Positions 1-7,986 of a DNA stretch of 64,000 nucleotides are shown here, in pieces. The first letter of the stretch is position 1, and the number at the start of each line of letters is the position of its first letter. Position numbers and translations under genes: made by a program. The stretch covers positions 1-64,000 of the forward strand of contig JAPPFJ010000029.1 of the NCBI GenBank assembly GCA_028877215.1, written 5' to 3'. The notes beneath the pieces were generated by a model that did no database searches, was not told where the DNA came from, and worked only from the letters and a program-made list of their open reading frames with translations. The DNA comes from Gemmatimonadota bacterium (lineage in GTDB: Bacteria > Latescibacterota > UBA2968 > GCA-2709665).

Positions 1-70
1 GAATGGTGACATATTTCCGGGACGGGACACCATGCCTCGCCTGCAGAGCGACTTTGTCAACGGACTGCTA
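1..70 (-). repeat. MITE-like element, copy 1 (partial at window edge)
   Basis: Positions 34-70 match 4501-4537 with one mismatch and the reverse complement of about 9929-9965. Read on the minus strand the end is TAGCAGTCCGTTGACAAAGT. Its first three bases (68-70) are the TAG stop of the GlmL/MutL-like gene. The other end of the element is not seen, so its length is unknown. It has no coding capacity. Confidence 0.7.
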
Positions 71-1852
71 TTGATGAGGATAAAGGTCCAATGCCTGGTT
101 CCAGGCTGTAACCCGCTCGACCGTGTCCCCATCGGAAAACGGAAGCGGCCGGCCGCGCCCGTCGAGAATCAGACCGGCCGCGCCGCCCCTCACGGTACGG
201 CGAATCGACTGGCCCGCCCCCGCCCCGGCGTCCCAGCCCGACTCGGGATGCAGGCTGACGTCCACCTCCTGGTCGGGGCCCGCGTCAAACGTATGGAGGG
301 CGCCGACTCTCAGTTCGCCGGACTCCTTACCGTCATCGCGCGAAATCTCGTAGTTGGCGCAGACTTCGCCCGCTTTTCCCTGCCCGGAAGGCGCAATGCA
401 GGTGCCCAGATCGACCAGGCAGTCCCGTTCGAAGACTTCGGCTGCGGCCTGTTCATTGACGCTAGTCAGGACGCCCAGGTGGGGCATCATGAATATGCTG
501 TCAACGGCCAGCCTCGTAAACCCCTGGGGCTGGAAGGCGTCGATGAGCATGGCGGCGGACTGCGCGCGCCGGGGCGCGTGAGAAAGAACGCCGCCGCTGC
601 CCACGAGCAGGTCCAGGTCCGGCATGTGAATCAGGCTTTCGCCCGCGGCGGTCTGATCGAACGCGTCGGAAAGGGTGCGTTCCGTCTGCACGCCTTTAAG
701 GCCTACGGCCAGGGCGCGGTGCTGCTCGAATGCCAGGCGCAATGCCTCACGCGCGATGGCCTGCTCGAGCTGCAGTTCCTCCAGCGTCTGGGGCACGGTG
801 GTCGGACGGATCATCTTGTTCTTGACGCGGTCCCTGAGGTCGGCCTCTTCGATTTCAAACGGCACCCAGCGCATCACGTTCGACAGGCCTGCCTCGGCCA
901 GTACGTTTGAGATGCTGTACGACATACCCAGGTTGGCGCTTACGGTCCGGTTGAATAGATCGCCGAATACACTGAAAACATCGGTGGTCGCCCCGCCGAT
1001 GTCGACACCCACGACGTTGATGTTGCGGCGCCGGGCCACGGTCTGAATGAGCAGGCCTACCGCGCCGGGCGTTGGCATAATGGGGGCGCCCGTCCATTCC
1101 ATCAGCTTACGGTATCCGGGCGCCTGCGCCATCACGTGTTCAAGGAAGAGATCGTGGATCACCTGCCGCGCCGGTCCCAGGTTCTCGCGTTCGAGTTGAG
1201 GGCGGATATTGTCCGTGGTTTTCAGCGCGGTTTTTTCGCCCAGGACCTGTTGAACGTCTTCACGCGCGTCCTTGTTTCCGGCGTAGATCACCGGAAGCCG
1301 GAATCCGGCGCCGAACCGCGGTCTGGGGTCCGCCGCGGCGATGAATTCCGCGAGTTCCACCACGTGGCTCACGGTACCGCCGTCCGTTCCACCGGACAGG
1401 AGCACCATGTCGGGACGCAGGTGGCGGATGCGCTCGATTTTCTGGTGGGGCAGGCGACCGTCGTTGGAAGCGAGGACGTCCATGACGATGGCGCCGGCGC
1501 CCAGGGCAGTACGCTGGGCGCTCTCGCCCGTCATCGCCTGGACAACGCCGCCCACCATCATCTGAAGGCCGCCTCCGGCGCTGCTCGTGGACACATAAAT
1601 GTCAACGCCCCGGCCGTCTGCCGCGGGCGTAATGATACGTTCGCCGTCCAGGATGACGCGCCCGGAGAGTTCCTCGACTTCCTGGATGGCGTTGAGCACG
1701 CCCCGGGTGACGTCTTCAAACGGAGCTTCGACCGTGGTAGGCGCCTCGCCGCGACAGGTCTGCCGGTAGCATTCCTCTTCTTTCTCGATAAGAATGGCCT
1801 TGGTGGTCGTGCTACCGCAGTCCGTTGCGATGATGACGTCCGGTCTATCCAT
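68..1852 (-). CDS. GlmL/MutL family ATPase (B12 mutase accessory protein)
   Basis: 594 aa ASKHA-fold ATPase of the GlmL/MutL family, which accompanies adenosylcobalamin-dependent glutamate mutase and related aminomutases and probably reactivates them. Visible motifs are the N-terminal phosphate loop DCGSTTTKA (about residues 11-19), an SAGGGLQMMVGG glycine-rich segment and a second phosphate loop GVDIGGATTDVFS near residue 283. The ATG at 1852 overlaps the end of the upstream 108-aa gene by 8 nt, so the two are probably co-translated at the end of the fab/lipoate operon. No mutase subunit lies in the window, so the partner is unknown. The TAG stop is the first triplet of a repeat element. The family call is firm; the substrate is not. 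Confidence 0.88.
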   Translation of the reverse strand: MDRPDVIIATDCGSTTTKAILIEKEEECYRQTCRGEAPTTVEAPFEDVTRGVLNAIQEVEELSGRVILDGERIITPAADGRGVDIYVSTSSAGGGLQMMVGGVVQAMTGESAQRTALGAGAIVMDVLASNDGRLPHQKIERIRHLRPDMVLLSGGTDGGTVSHVVELAEFIAAADPRPRFGAGFRLPVIYAGNKDAREDVQQVLGEKTALKTTDNIRPQLERENLGPARQVIHDLFLEHVMAQAPGYRKLMEWTGAPIMPTPGAVGLLIQTVARRRNINVVGVDIGGATTDVFSVFGDLFNRTVSANLGMSYSISNVLAEAGLSNVMRWVPFEIEEADLRDRVKNKMIRPTTVPQTLEELQLEQAIAREALRLAFEQHRALAVGLKGVQTERTLSDAFDQTAAGESLIHMPDLDLLVGSGGVLSHAPRRAQSAAMLIDAFQPQGFTRLAVDSIFMMPHLGVLTSVNEQAAAEVFERDCLVDLGTCIAPSGQGKAGEVCANYEISRDDGKESGELRVGALHTFDAGPDQEVDVSLHPESGWDAGAGAGQSIRRTVRGGAAGLILDGRGRPLPFSDGDTVERVTAWNQALDLYPHQ

Positions 1853-2171
1853 TCAATCGGTTTTCCGTCTCCACAAGTGTATCGATCAGTGTCTGGACAC
1901 TCTGCCGTTTCTCCAGAAAACGCACGAATCGACCGTATTCCGCGCCTGAGAAGATAAGGGTGACGAAGGGAGAAAGAAAAGTTAAAAACTGACTGCCTAT
2001 AAAGTTGAACGGCCGGCCTGCTTCCAGCACCATCAACGCCGGCGTAGTCATCTGCCGGCGAACCACGAATTCCGCCAATCTGGCAGCCAGAGCGCGTTCT
2101 TCCTCCGTGATTCGGCTCTCCGGAGGGTTGACGGCGAAAGCGTGCTCGCACCAGGTTCTAAGGCGCTGCAT
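1845..2171 (-). CDS. small membrane-associated hypothetical protein
   Basis: About 108 aa starting MQRLRTWCEH. It has a hydrophobic middle (FIGSQFLTFLSPFVTLIF, roughly residues 53-70), a charged N-terminal half and a possible short C-terminal helix. I do not recognise the family. The start overlaps the end of the PH-like protein gene by 14 nt and the end overlaps the GlmL-like start by 8 nt. That is the spacing of a translationally coupled operon and the best evidence that it is real. An in-frame start farther upstream (2357) would run through the neighbouring gene and is unlikely. Confidence 0.6.
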   Translation of the reverse strand: MQRLRTWCEHAFAVNPPESRITEEERALAARLAEFVVRRQMTTPALMVLEAGRPFNFIGSQFLTFLSPFVTLIFSGAEYGRFVRFLEKRQSVQTLIDTLVETENRLNG

Positions 2172-2598
2172 CCGCGAGGCGGGTCTGGACATACTCGATG
2201 ATTTCCTCCCGATTGTCGCGAAGGCGCAGGAAACAGCCTCGAAACGGATCGAGCCGGTGAGGTTGGGCGAACGGGCTGAGAAAAACGCCATCCGGGACAA
2301 CGGTATGCCGGCGAATCCGGTTCCACGGAATTGTCCGCCGCGCGCCAAGGTGCGCAATCACGGCATGTTTTTCCAAGAGTGCGTATCGTGTGGGGAGAAA
2401 GTAACGGGACATGGATGCCGTGAGCAGCGCTGCAGAAAGAAAACCGTACGCCGGCATGCTGAATTCAATGGCGATCAGTACCGACAGCCCCAGAATGACC
2501 ACGACGAGCAGGCCCGTCTTTGCCGGTGGTTCTTCCAGGAGGGGATGGACCGACCAGCGGAGTTCAGATGCCGATTCGGGCGTCGTCGGTTTGTCCAT
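2158..2598 (-). CDS. PH-like domain membrane protein
   Basis: 146 aa starting MDKPTTPESA. Two adjacent hydrophobic segments (about residues 28-64) are followed by a soluble part with RYALLEKHAVIAHLGARRTI and WNRIRR. This is the layout of small bacterial membrane proteins with a bPH-type domain. It ends in a charged helix (NREEIIEYVQTRLAD). Function unknown. It lies 51 bp downstream of the lipoate/octanoyl transferase gene and overlaps the next gene. A second protein of similar design is at 14289-14825. Confidence 0.7.
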   Translation of the reverse strand: MDKPTTPESASELRWSVHPLLEEPPAKTGLLVVVILGLSVLIAIEFSMPAYGFLSAALLTASMSRYFLPTRYALLEKHAVIAHLGARRTIPWNRIRRHTVVPDGVFLSPFAQPHRLDPFRGCFLRLRDNREEIIEYVQTRLADAAP

Positions 2599-2649
2599 GC
2601 TTTTCGTGAGTCGGCAAGGAGACGGCCAGGCTGATACTTCGAATTGAGG

Positions 2650-3525
2650 TTATATGATGCGGCGGACGATGCGGGGTTGGCGCTTGACGTCTCCGAGGTT
2701 CCAGGACTCCGTGCCGTACTTGGTTTCAACGAGATGTCCGGCGTCGGCGATTTCCTCAGGAGACAACGTCGATTCGGTCAGGGTGACGTCGAGGGTCTCT
2801 TCAAAACCGCCGCGCAGGGCGCGCGCCACGGTGTGGAAGTCTGCCGGGTGGCCCGCTTCCGAAAGGGAGACGGTGTGCCGCTCCAGTTCCCGACGAAAGC
2901 GTTCCTTCAGGAGCTGACGGCGGTCCGGCATGAGATCGATGAGATGCTTGTGTTCCGGGCCCAGAAGAAGCGAACCGTGTTGAAGCAGCACGCCGCCCAG
3001 GCGTCGCTGGGCGCTGCCTATGATTTTCCTGTCGTCGATCGTTACCTCGTATTGCGTAGTACTCGAAAAACATGGTGAAGTGAGACCCTCTCCACGGGGA
3101 GACGAAACGGGATTGCGTCGCGGCTCGAATCGGGCGGCCACGCCGAGGAGTTGCAGGCTGGCAACCAGGCAGGCGCTGATCTTCCGGTATGACTCCTGAA
3201 TGGAGCCGCCCAGCAGCGGGTCGTCGACGCGGCATGTGACGCTGTACGTGAGTTCGTTCCAGTGGAGGACGGCGCGCCCGCCGCTGGGCCGGCGGACTAG
3301 CTGAATGCCACGCTCCCGGCATCGATCCGCGTCGACTTCGCGAGAGATCCGCTGGGCATAGCCGAATGAGACGGCGGGGGGCGTCCAGCCGAACGTCCGG
3401 ACCGTGGGCGGCGCGGTATCCTCCTCAATGCCGCGAACGATGGCTTCGTCCACGGCCATATTGAAAAAGGCGTTTCCCGACCCGGTGTTCAGGAAACGCC
3501 ACGGACGCGATCCGGTCTTCCGCAT
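2650..3525 (-). CDS. lipoate-protein ligase A / octanoyltransferase (LipM-like)
   Basis: 291 aa cofactor transferase of the BPL/LplA/LipB fold. It carries the signature RRPSGGRAVLHWNELTYS, followed by the SPCFSSTTQYEV segment and the lysine motif DRKIIGSAQRR. A cysteine in the SPCF..YEV position is the feature of octanoyl-ACP:protein transferases (LipM) and amidotransferases (LipL), rather than ATP-dependent LplA, so octanoyl transfer from ACP is the preferred role. The gene begins 4 nt from the end of rnc and follows the fatty-acid synthesis genes that would supply octanoyl-ACP. LipM versus LplA cannot be settled from sequence alone. Confidence 0.82.
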   Translation of the reverse strand: MRKTGSRPWRFLNTGSGNAFFNMAVDEAIVRGIEEDTAPPTVRTFGWTPPAVSFGYAQRISREVDADRCRERGIQLVRRPSGGRAVLHWNELTYSVTCRVDDPLLGGSIQESYRKISACLVASLQLLGVAARFEPRRNPVSSPRGEGLTSPCFSSTTQYEVTIDDRKIIGSAQRRLGGVLLQHGSLLLGPEHKHLIDLMPDRRQLLKERFRRELERHTVSLSEAGHPADFHTVARALRGGFEETLDVTLTESTLSPEEIADAGHLVETKYGTESWNLGDVKRQPRIVRRII

Positions 3526-3528
3526 GAA

Positions 3529-4437
3529 TCACGAGACTCCGAGCTTCTGCAACGCCTCTTTCGCCGCCATCTGTTGCGCTTCCTTCTTGCTGCGTCCCTT
3601 TCCGAAGCCCATTCGTTCGCCGCCGATCAACACTTCGACGCTGAACGTCTTGTGGTGGTCCGGCCCATCTTCCGAACTGACCAGGTAACGGGGGTGTCCC
3701 CGGCCTACGCCCTGCGTATGTTCGAGGAGCACGCTCTTGAAATTGAGGTAGCTGTTGTTGGCGACAATCGCCTCGATGTTGCTCATGAGGTGGCGTTGTA
3801 CGAATGCGTCCGCGGCCTTGAGACCGCCGTCGAGATAAACCGCGCCGAGAATAGCCTCGAAGGCATCTCCGATAATCGATGTCCGGTCTCTTCCTCCCGC
3901 CAGATCCTCTTCTCTGCTGAGCAGGATGTAGTGACCGAGTCCGATCTCGTGGCCTCGCTGCGCGAGAATGACTTTGCTGACGAGTACTGACTTGATTTGA
4001 GTGAGGTCGCCCTCACGTTTGTTCTGAAATTTCCGATAAAGGTTCTCCGTGACCAGCAGGTCCAGTACGGCGTCGCCGAGAAACTCGAGCCGTTCGTTCG
4101 ATGCAATGCTCCCTTCGTCAGCGGCGTAGGCGTAGGAGCGGTGTTTGATCGCCTGGACCAGGAGGTCGGGGTCCGAAAAACGGTAGCCGAGTTTTTCCTG
4201 GAGGCTTTCCGGGGTATACGCTTCCCGGTCGCGCCCGAGCCATCGTGCAACCGCATGTCGAATTCTGACAAGTCCGATAAGCTTTACCCTGCGGGAATGG
4301 GGGTTGTTCTCTGCCGTGAAATAAACTGAAAAAACCGTCCGCGTTCCGCCGTGATGGTGGCGTCCGCCGTCCGCCCGGCGAGTCTGCAGGCTTGTGGGCC
4401 ATTCGGACCGGCTCTGCGTCCGACAGCACGCCAACAA
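3529..4437 (-). CDS. rnc: ribonuclease III (start uncertain)
   Basis: Double-strand-specific endoribonuclease for rRNA and mRNA processing. It has the RNase III signature NERLEFLGDAVLDLLV, the second acidic motif GDAFEAILGAVYLDGG and a C-terminal dsRNA-binding domain (NFKSVLLEHTQG through KKEAQQMAAKEALQ). Homology begins near ARWLGRDREAYTPESL, about 4250. No ATG occurs in frame upstream of that point. The longest frame (GTG at 4554) starts inside the repeat at 4474-4537 and is implausible. I give the first TTG downstream of the repeat (4437) as the start; no good ribosome binding site supports it, and a rarer codon nearer 4290 is possible. The last codon is 3 nt from the next gene. Confidence 0.85.
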   Translation of the reverse strand: MLACCRTQSRSEWPTSLQTRRADGGRHHHGGTRTVFSVYFTAENNPHSRRVKLIGLVRIRHAVARWLGRDREAYTPESLQEKLGYRFSDPDLLVQAIKHRSYAYAADEGSIASNERLEFLGDAVLDLLVTENLYRKFQNKREGDLTQIKSVLVSKVILAQRGHEIGLGHYILLSREEDLAGGRDRTSIIGDAFEAILGAVYLDGGLKAADAFVQRHLMSNIEAIVANNSYLNFKSVLLEHTQGVGRGHPRYLVSSEDGPDHHKTFSVEVLIGGERMGFGKGRSKKEAQQMAAKEALQKLGVS

Positions 4438-4473
4438 CGTTACGATGCCGTCACAGCCGGGGAAGTCGGGAAC

Positions 4474-4537
4474 TGACAGCCCGTTGAAAAAGCCCATCCG
4501 GCCTCGCCTGCAGAGCGACTTTATCAACGGACTGCTA
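4474..4537. repeat. MITE-like element, copy 2 (internally deleted, about 64 bp)
   Basis: It contains both imperfect terminal inverted repeats: CAGCCCGTTGAAAAAGCCC near 4477-4495 and, at the other end, the reverse complement of TAGCAGTCCGTTGATAAAGT at 4518-4537. These are joined with almost nothing between them. Compared with copy 3 (9929-10094), about 100 internal bp are missing. It lies between fabF and rnc and supplies the fabF stop codon (TAG, 4535-4537). Confidence 0.75.
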
Positions 4538-5794
4538 TCGGCCGTTGTACTCACGCATTGCGAGCACCGCGTTGTGTCCGCCGAATCCGAAGGAGTTGTT
4601 CAAGGCCACGCTGACGGGCATTTCCCGTGCCGTGTTGGGCACGTAGTCCAGGTCGCACTCCGGGTCCGGATGTTCGTAGTTGATGGTGGGTGGTACGCGG
4701 CCGTGATGGATGGCCAGGAGGCAGGCGATGCTTTCGATTGCGCCGGAGGCGCCCAGCAGATGGCCCGTCATGGACTTGGTGGAACTGACCGCGGCCCCTC
4801 TCGCATGATTCCCCAGGACGGACTTAATGGCGGCGGTTTCGGTCCGGTCGCCGATCGGGGTGGAGGTTCCGTGGGCATTGATGTAGTCGACGTCCTCCGG
4901 ATTCAGCCCTGCCTGGTTCAGGGCGATCCTCATCGCCCGGGCGCCGCCCTCGCCGCCCGGGGCCATGTCGGTGACGTGATACGCGTCGGCGGTAAAACCA
5001 GCACCGGCAATCTCGGCGTAAATCCGGGCGCCCCGCTGCCGTGCGTGTTGCAGTTCTTCGAGTATGAGCGCGCCGCAGCCCTCGCCAAGTACGAATCCGT
5101 CGCGCTCGAGGTCGAAGGGACGGCTGGCCCCCTGCGGATCCTCGTTACGCGTGGAAAGCGCCTTCATCGAAGCGAAACCCCCAAGCGACATCGCGCTGAC
5201 GGCAGCTTCGGCGCCACCGGTGACCATGACGTCGGCTTCGTCGTGCCGGATCTCTCTGAAGGCGCATCCTATCGCATGCGCTGCGGAAGAACAGGCGGAA
5301 ACGGTGGTATAGTTCGGCCCTCTGGCGCCGAGCAGGATGGAGACCTGCCCCGAGGTCATATCCGGAATCATCATTGGGATGAAGAAAGGGCTGATCCTCC
5401 GCGCGCCCTTCTCAAGGAGGACGGTGTGTTGATCCTCGAAGGTCCAGATACCGCCGATGCCCGAGCCGAAAATCACGCCAATCCGGTCGGGGTTCCCGGC
5501 GTCCACGTCCAGATCTGCGTCCGTGACAGCCATCTGCGCGCAACAGATGGCATACTGGGTGCACAGATCGTTGCGCCTCGCCATCCTGCGGTCGAGACCG
5601 AACCGCTCTGCGTCGAATTCCTTCAATTCGGCGCCGAACGTAACCCGGAATCCCGTCGTATCGAATCGGCGGATGTGATCGACGCCGCTTTCCCCGTTGA
5701 GCAGCGCCTCCCAGCAGGTTTCGGTGTTCAATCCGTTCGGCGCAAGGACGCCGAGGCCCGTCACCACGACCCTTCGGTTTCCGTTCAAGGGCAC
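4535..5794 (-). CDS. fabF: beta-ketoacyl-ACP synthase II
   Basis: 419 aa condensing enzyme that elongates acyl-ACP with malonyl-ACP. The nucleophile is Cys168 in VSACSSAAHAIG. The two catalytic histidines are in NAHGTSTPIGD and TKSMTGHLLGASG, and the C-terminal NNSFGFGGHN loop is intact. Length is normal for FabF. The GTG at 5794 has no well-spaced ribosome binding site, whereas the TTG two codons later follows GGGAGAAGG at good distance and may be the true start. It lies 116 bp downstream of acpP in the usual acpP-fabF-rnc order. The stop is the first triplet of repeat copy 2. Confidence 0.96.
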   Translation of the reverse strand: MPLNGNRRVVVTGLGVLAPNGLNTETCWEALLNGESGVDHIRRFDTTGFRVTFGAELKEFDAERFGLDRRMARRNDLCTQYAICCAQMAVTDADLDVDAGNPDRIGVIFGSGIGGIWTFEDQHTVLLEKGARRISPFFIPMMIPDMTSGQVSILLGARGPNYTTVSACSSAAHAIGCAFREIRHDEADVMVTGGAEAAVSAMSLGGFASMKALSTRNEDPQGASRPFDLERDGFVLGEGCGALILEELQHARQRGARIYAEIAGAGFTADAYHVTDMAPGGEGGARAMRIALNQAGLNPEDVDYINAHGTSTPIGDRTETAAIKSVLGNHARGAAVSSTKSMTGHLLGASGAIESIACLLAIHHGRVPPTINYEHPDPECDLDYVPNTAREMPVSVALNNSFGFGGHNAVLAMREYNGR

Positions 5795-5910
5795 CTTCTC
5801 CCGCGTATCGTGTTTGCATCGGCGCAGTGTTACGGCGGTATCGAATTCTCCGCGCCCGGTTCCCGATCCGGACGCCGACGCGCTAACCGGAACGCCAACT
5901 GCCCGGCAGG

Positions 5911-6153
5911 CTATTCATTCAGGCGTTGCTTGAGATAATCCGTGACGTCGCTTACGGTCTCCAGCTTCTCGGCGTCTTCATCCGGAACTTCCATATCGAA
6001 TTCCTCTTCGAAGGCCATTACCAGTTCGACCGTGTCTAGGGAATCCGCGCCAAGATCATCTATGAAATGGGCTTCAGGAGTTACGCTGTCGGCATCCACG
6101 CCCAACTGGTCAACGATGAGATCGACGACTTTTTGCTGAATATCTTCAGCCAT
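5911..6153 (-). CDS. acpP: acyl carrier protein
   Basis: 80 aa acidic carrier of growing acyl chains. The 4'-phosphopantetheine attachment serine is Ser38 in [18 protein letters not shown], in the standard position of helix II. Length and acidity are typical. A GGGAGAAAG ribosome binding site precedes the ATG. It lies between fabG (99 bp upstream) and fabF. Confidence 0.97.
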   Translation of the reverse strand: MAEDIQQKVVDLIVDQLGVDADSVTPEAHFIDDLGADSLDTVELVMAFEEEFDMEVPDEDAEKLETVSDVTDYLKQRLNE

Positions 6154-6251
6154 GGCTACTTTCTCCCTTTCTTATTGCGAGCGGCGGGTCACGGCGTACA
6201 GCCCGGCGCAACACTCCGTTCGCGTCCGGCGTCAGAGTTTTCAACTTTGAC

Positions 6252-6998
6252 TTACATAACCATCCCTCCGTCCACAACCAGGACCTGCCCGGTGACATAG
6301 GCAGCGTCGCCGGAGGCCAGAAATGCGACCGCCGCCGCGATGTCTTCGGGTTTTCCCGGCGTGCCCAGGGGAACCTGTTCAAGAATCTTCTCTTTCAGTC
6401 CTTCGGGAATTTTTTCCGTCATTTCGGTGGGGATATATCCGGGCGCAACCACGTTTGCGGTGATTCTCCTGCTCGCCAGCTCTTTGGCGGCGGTCTTTGT
6501 GAGGCCGATAAGCCCGGATTTCGCCGCCGTGTACCCGGCCTGTCCGGGGTTACCCATCAACCCCGTAACGGATGAGATATTGATGATCCGTCCGGACCGC
6601 GCCCGCATCATCGGTCGTACGGCGGCCTGCATACACAGAAAGGCGCCCTTGAGGTTGACGTCGAGGACGGCGTCCCAGTCTCCCGGCTTCAGTCGCATCA
6701 GCAAACCGTCGCGGGCAATTCCTGCATTGTTGACCAGAATATCCAGCCCGCCCCAACGGTCCAGGACGGTCTTGAATAGCTCGCTGACGTCGGTGGCGTT
6801 TGAAACGTCCGCCTGCAGCGCAAGCGCGCTCCCGCCGCGGCCCTCGATGGCCTCAGCCACCGCCTGTGCACGGTCGAGACTCCGGCTGGCGCACACCGCC
6901 ACCCTCGCGCCTTCTTCGGCCAGCCGGTTGGCGATAGCCTCGCCGATGCCGCGGGATCCGCCCGTGACAATCGCGGTCTTGTCTTTAAGGCGATTCAT
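6252..6998 (-). CDS. fabG: 3-oxoacyl-ACP reductase
   Basis: 248 aa SDR that reduces beta-ketoacyl-ACP with NADPH. It has the cofactor loop GGSRGIGEA near the N-terminus, NNAG, the catalytic serine in NISSVTG and GYTAAKSGLIG (YxxxK), and ends in the typical VTGQVLVVDGGM. The start overlaps the fabD stop by 4 nt, showing translational coupling. The position between fabD and acpP separates it from general SDRs. Confidence 0.96.
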   Translation of the reverse strand: MNRLKDKTAIVTGGSRGIGEAIANRLAEEGARVAVCASRSLDRAQAVAEAIEGRGGSALALQADVSNATDVSELFKTVLDRWGGLDILVNNAGIARDGLLMRLKPGDWDAVLDVNLKGAFLCMQAAVRPMMRARSGRIINISSVTGLMGNPGQAGYTAAKSGLIGLTKTAAKELASRRITANVVAPGYIPTEMTEKIPEGLKEKILEQVPLGTPGKPEDIAAAVAFLASGDAAYVTGQVLVVDGGMVM

Positions 6999-7915
6999 AC
7001 CGTAAGACTATCCAGGTCCTCCAGAGTTCCTGCGGACGACACGGCGACGCTCCTGTCGATGCGTCGCATCAGGGCGTTCAACGTCTTTCCCGGTCCGGCT
7101 TCGATCGCACGGTCGACGCCTTCCGAAACGAGCCGCGCCATTGAATCCGTCCATCGGACCGGAGAGACAATCTGTCTGATCAGAAGGTCCTTGAGCAGGT
7201 CCGGATCGGTCGTGGGTTCCGCCGTCGTGTTCGGCACCACCGGGATGCGCGCCGGCGAGAACGGGACATTTGCAAGGGCACCTTCAAGGGTGCCGAGGGC
7301 GGACTGCATGAGATCCGAGTGAAAGGCGCCGCTGACCTGGAGTTCCACAACCCTCCTGGCGCCCTCGTTCGATGCACTGCCCATGGCCCGCTTCACTGCG
7401 GTCGGTTCGCCTGAAATGACGACCTGACCGGGGCAGTTGAAGTTTGCGGGCACGACCACGACGCCGGGCCCCAGCGATTCGCAAATGTCCACGACCGCTC
7501 TGTCGTTCAGGCCTATAATGGCAGCCATGGTACCGGGGTGCATTTTCCCCGCGGCGTGCATGGCCCGTCCCCGGATACCCACGATCCGGACACCGTCTTC
7601 CAGGGACATCACCCCGGCGGCGACCAGCGCCGCCAGTTCGCCCACGCTGTGTCCGGCTACGTAATCCGGGTGGATGCCCCTGTCTTTCAGGATTTCAAAT
7701 ACCGAGATGCTGTGCGCGAAGATGGCCGGCTGCGTGATGGCCGTCTGCTTCAGGGATTCTTCCGGGCCGTCGAAACAGAAGGTCTTCAACCCGGTCTCGG
7801 AGATGTGGTCGGTCAGATTGAATACGTACTGTGCGATGGGTGAGGCGCTGTAAAGATCGCTGGCCATCCCCACGTATTGCGCGCCCTGGCCGGGGAACAA
7901 GAAGGCTAAGGACAT
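6995..7915 (-). CDS. fabD: malonyl-CoA:ACP transacylase
   Basis: 306 aa enzyme that loads malonyl groups onto ACP. It begins with the family start MSLAFLFPGQGAQYVGM. The nucleophile serine is in GHSVGELAAL and the catalytic histidine in QVSGAFHSDLM. I chose the ATG at 7915; a longer reading back to 7999 would overlap fabH and adds no recognisable sequence. The stop overlaps the fabG start (ATGA). It follows fabH by 71 bp in the standard fabH-fabD-fabG order. Confidence 0.95.
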   Translation of the reverse strand: MSLAFLFPGQGAQYVGMASDLYSASPIAQYVFNLTDHISETGLKTFCFDGPEESLKQTAITQPAIFAHSISVFEILKDRGIHPDYVAGHSVGELAALVAAGVMSLEDGVRIVGIRGRAMHAAGKMHPGTMAAIIGLNDRAVVDICESLGPGVVVVPANFNCPGQVVISGEPTAVKRAMGSASNEGARRVVELQVSGAFHSDLMQSALGTLEGALANVPFSPARIPVVPNTTAEPTTDPDLLKDLLIRQIVSPVRWTDSMARLVSEGVDRAIEAGPGKTLNALMRRIDRSVAVSSAGTLEDLDSLTV

Positions 7916-7986
7916 AAGGGTCCACGAACGTATTCGAAGATGATATCCGGCCATCGACTCCGGAATGACGTTTTTAGAACAGCATC

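Noticed and set aside
3529-4554. Ribonuclease III starting at GTG 4554
   Set aside because: The first codons would be read from the repeat element at 4474-4537 and from the fabF end; no family similarity exists before about 4290.
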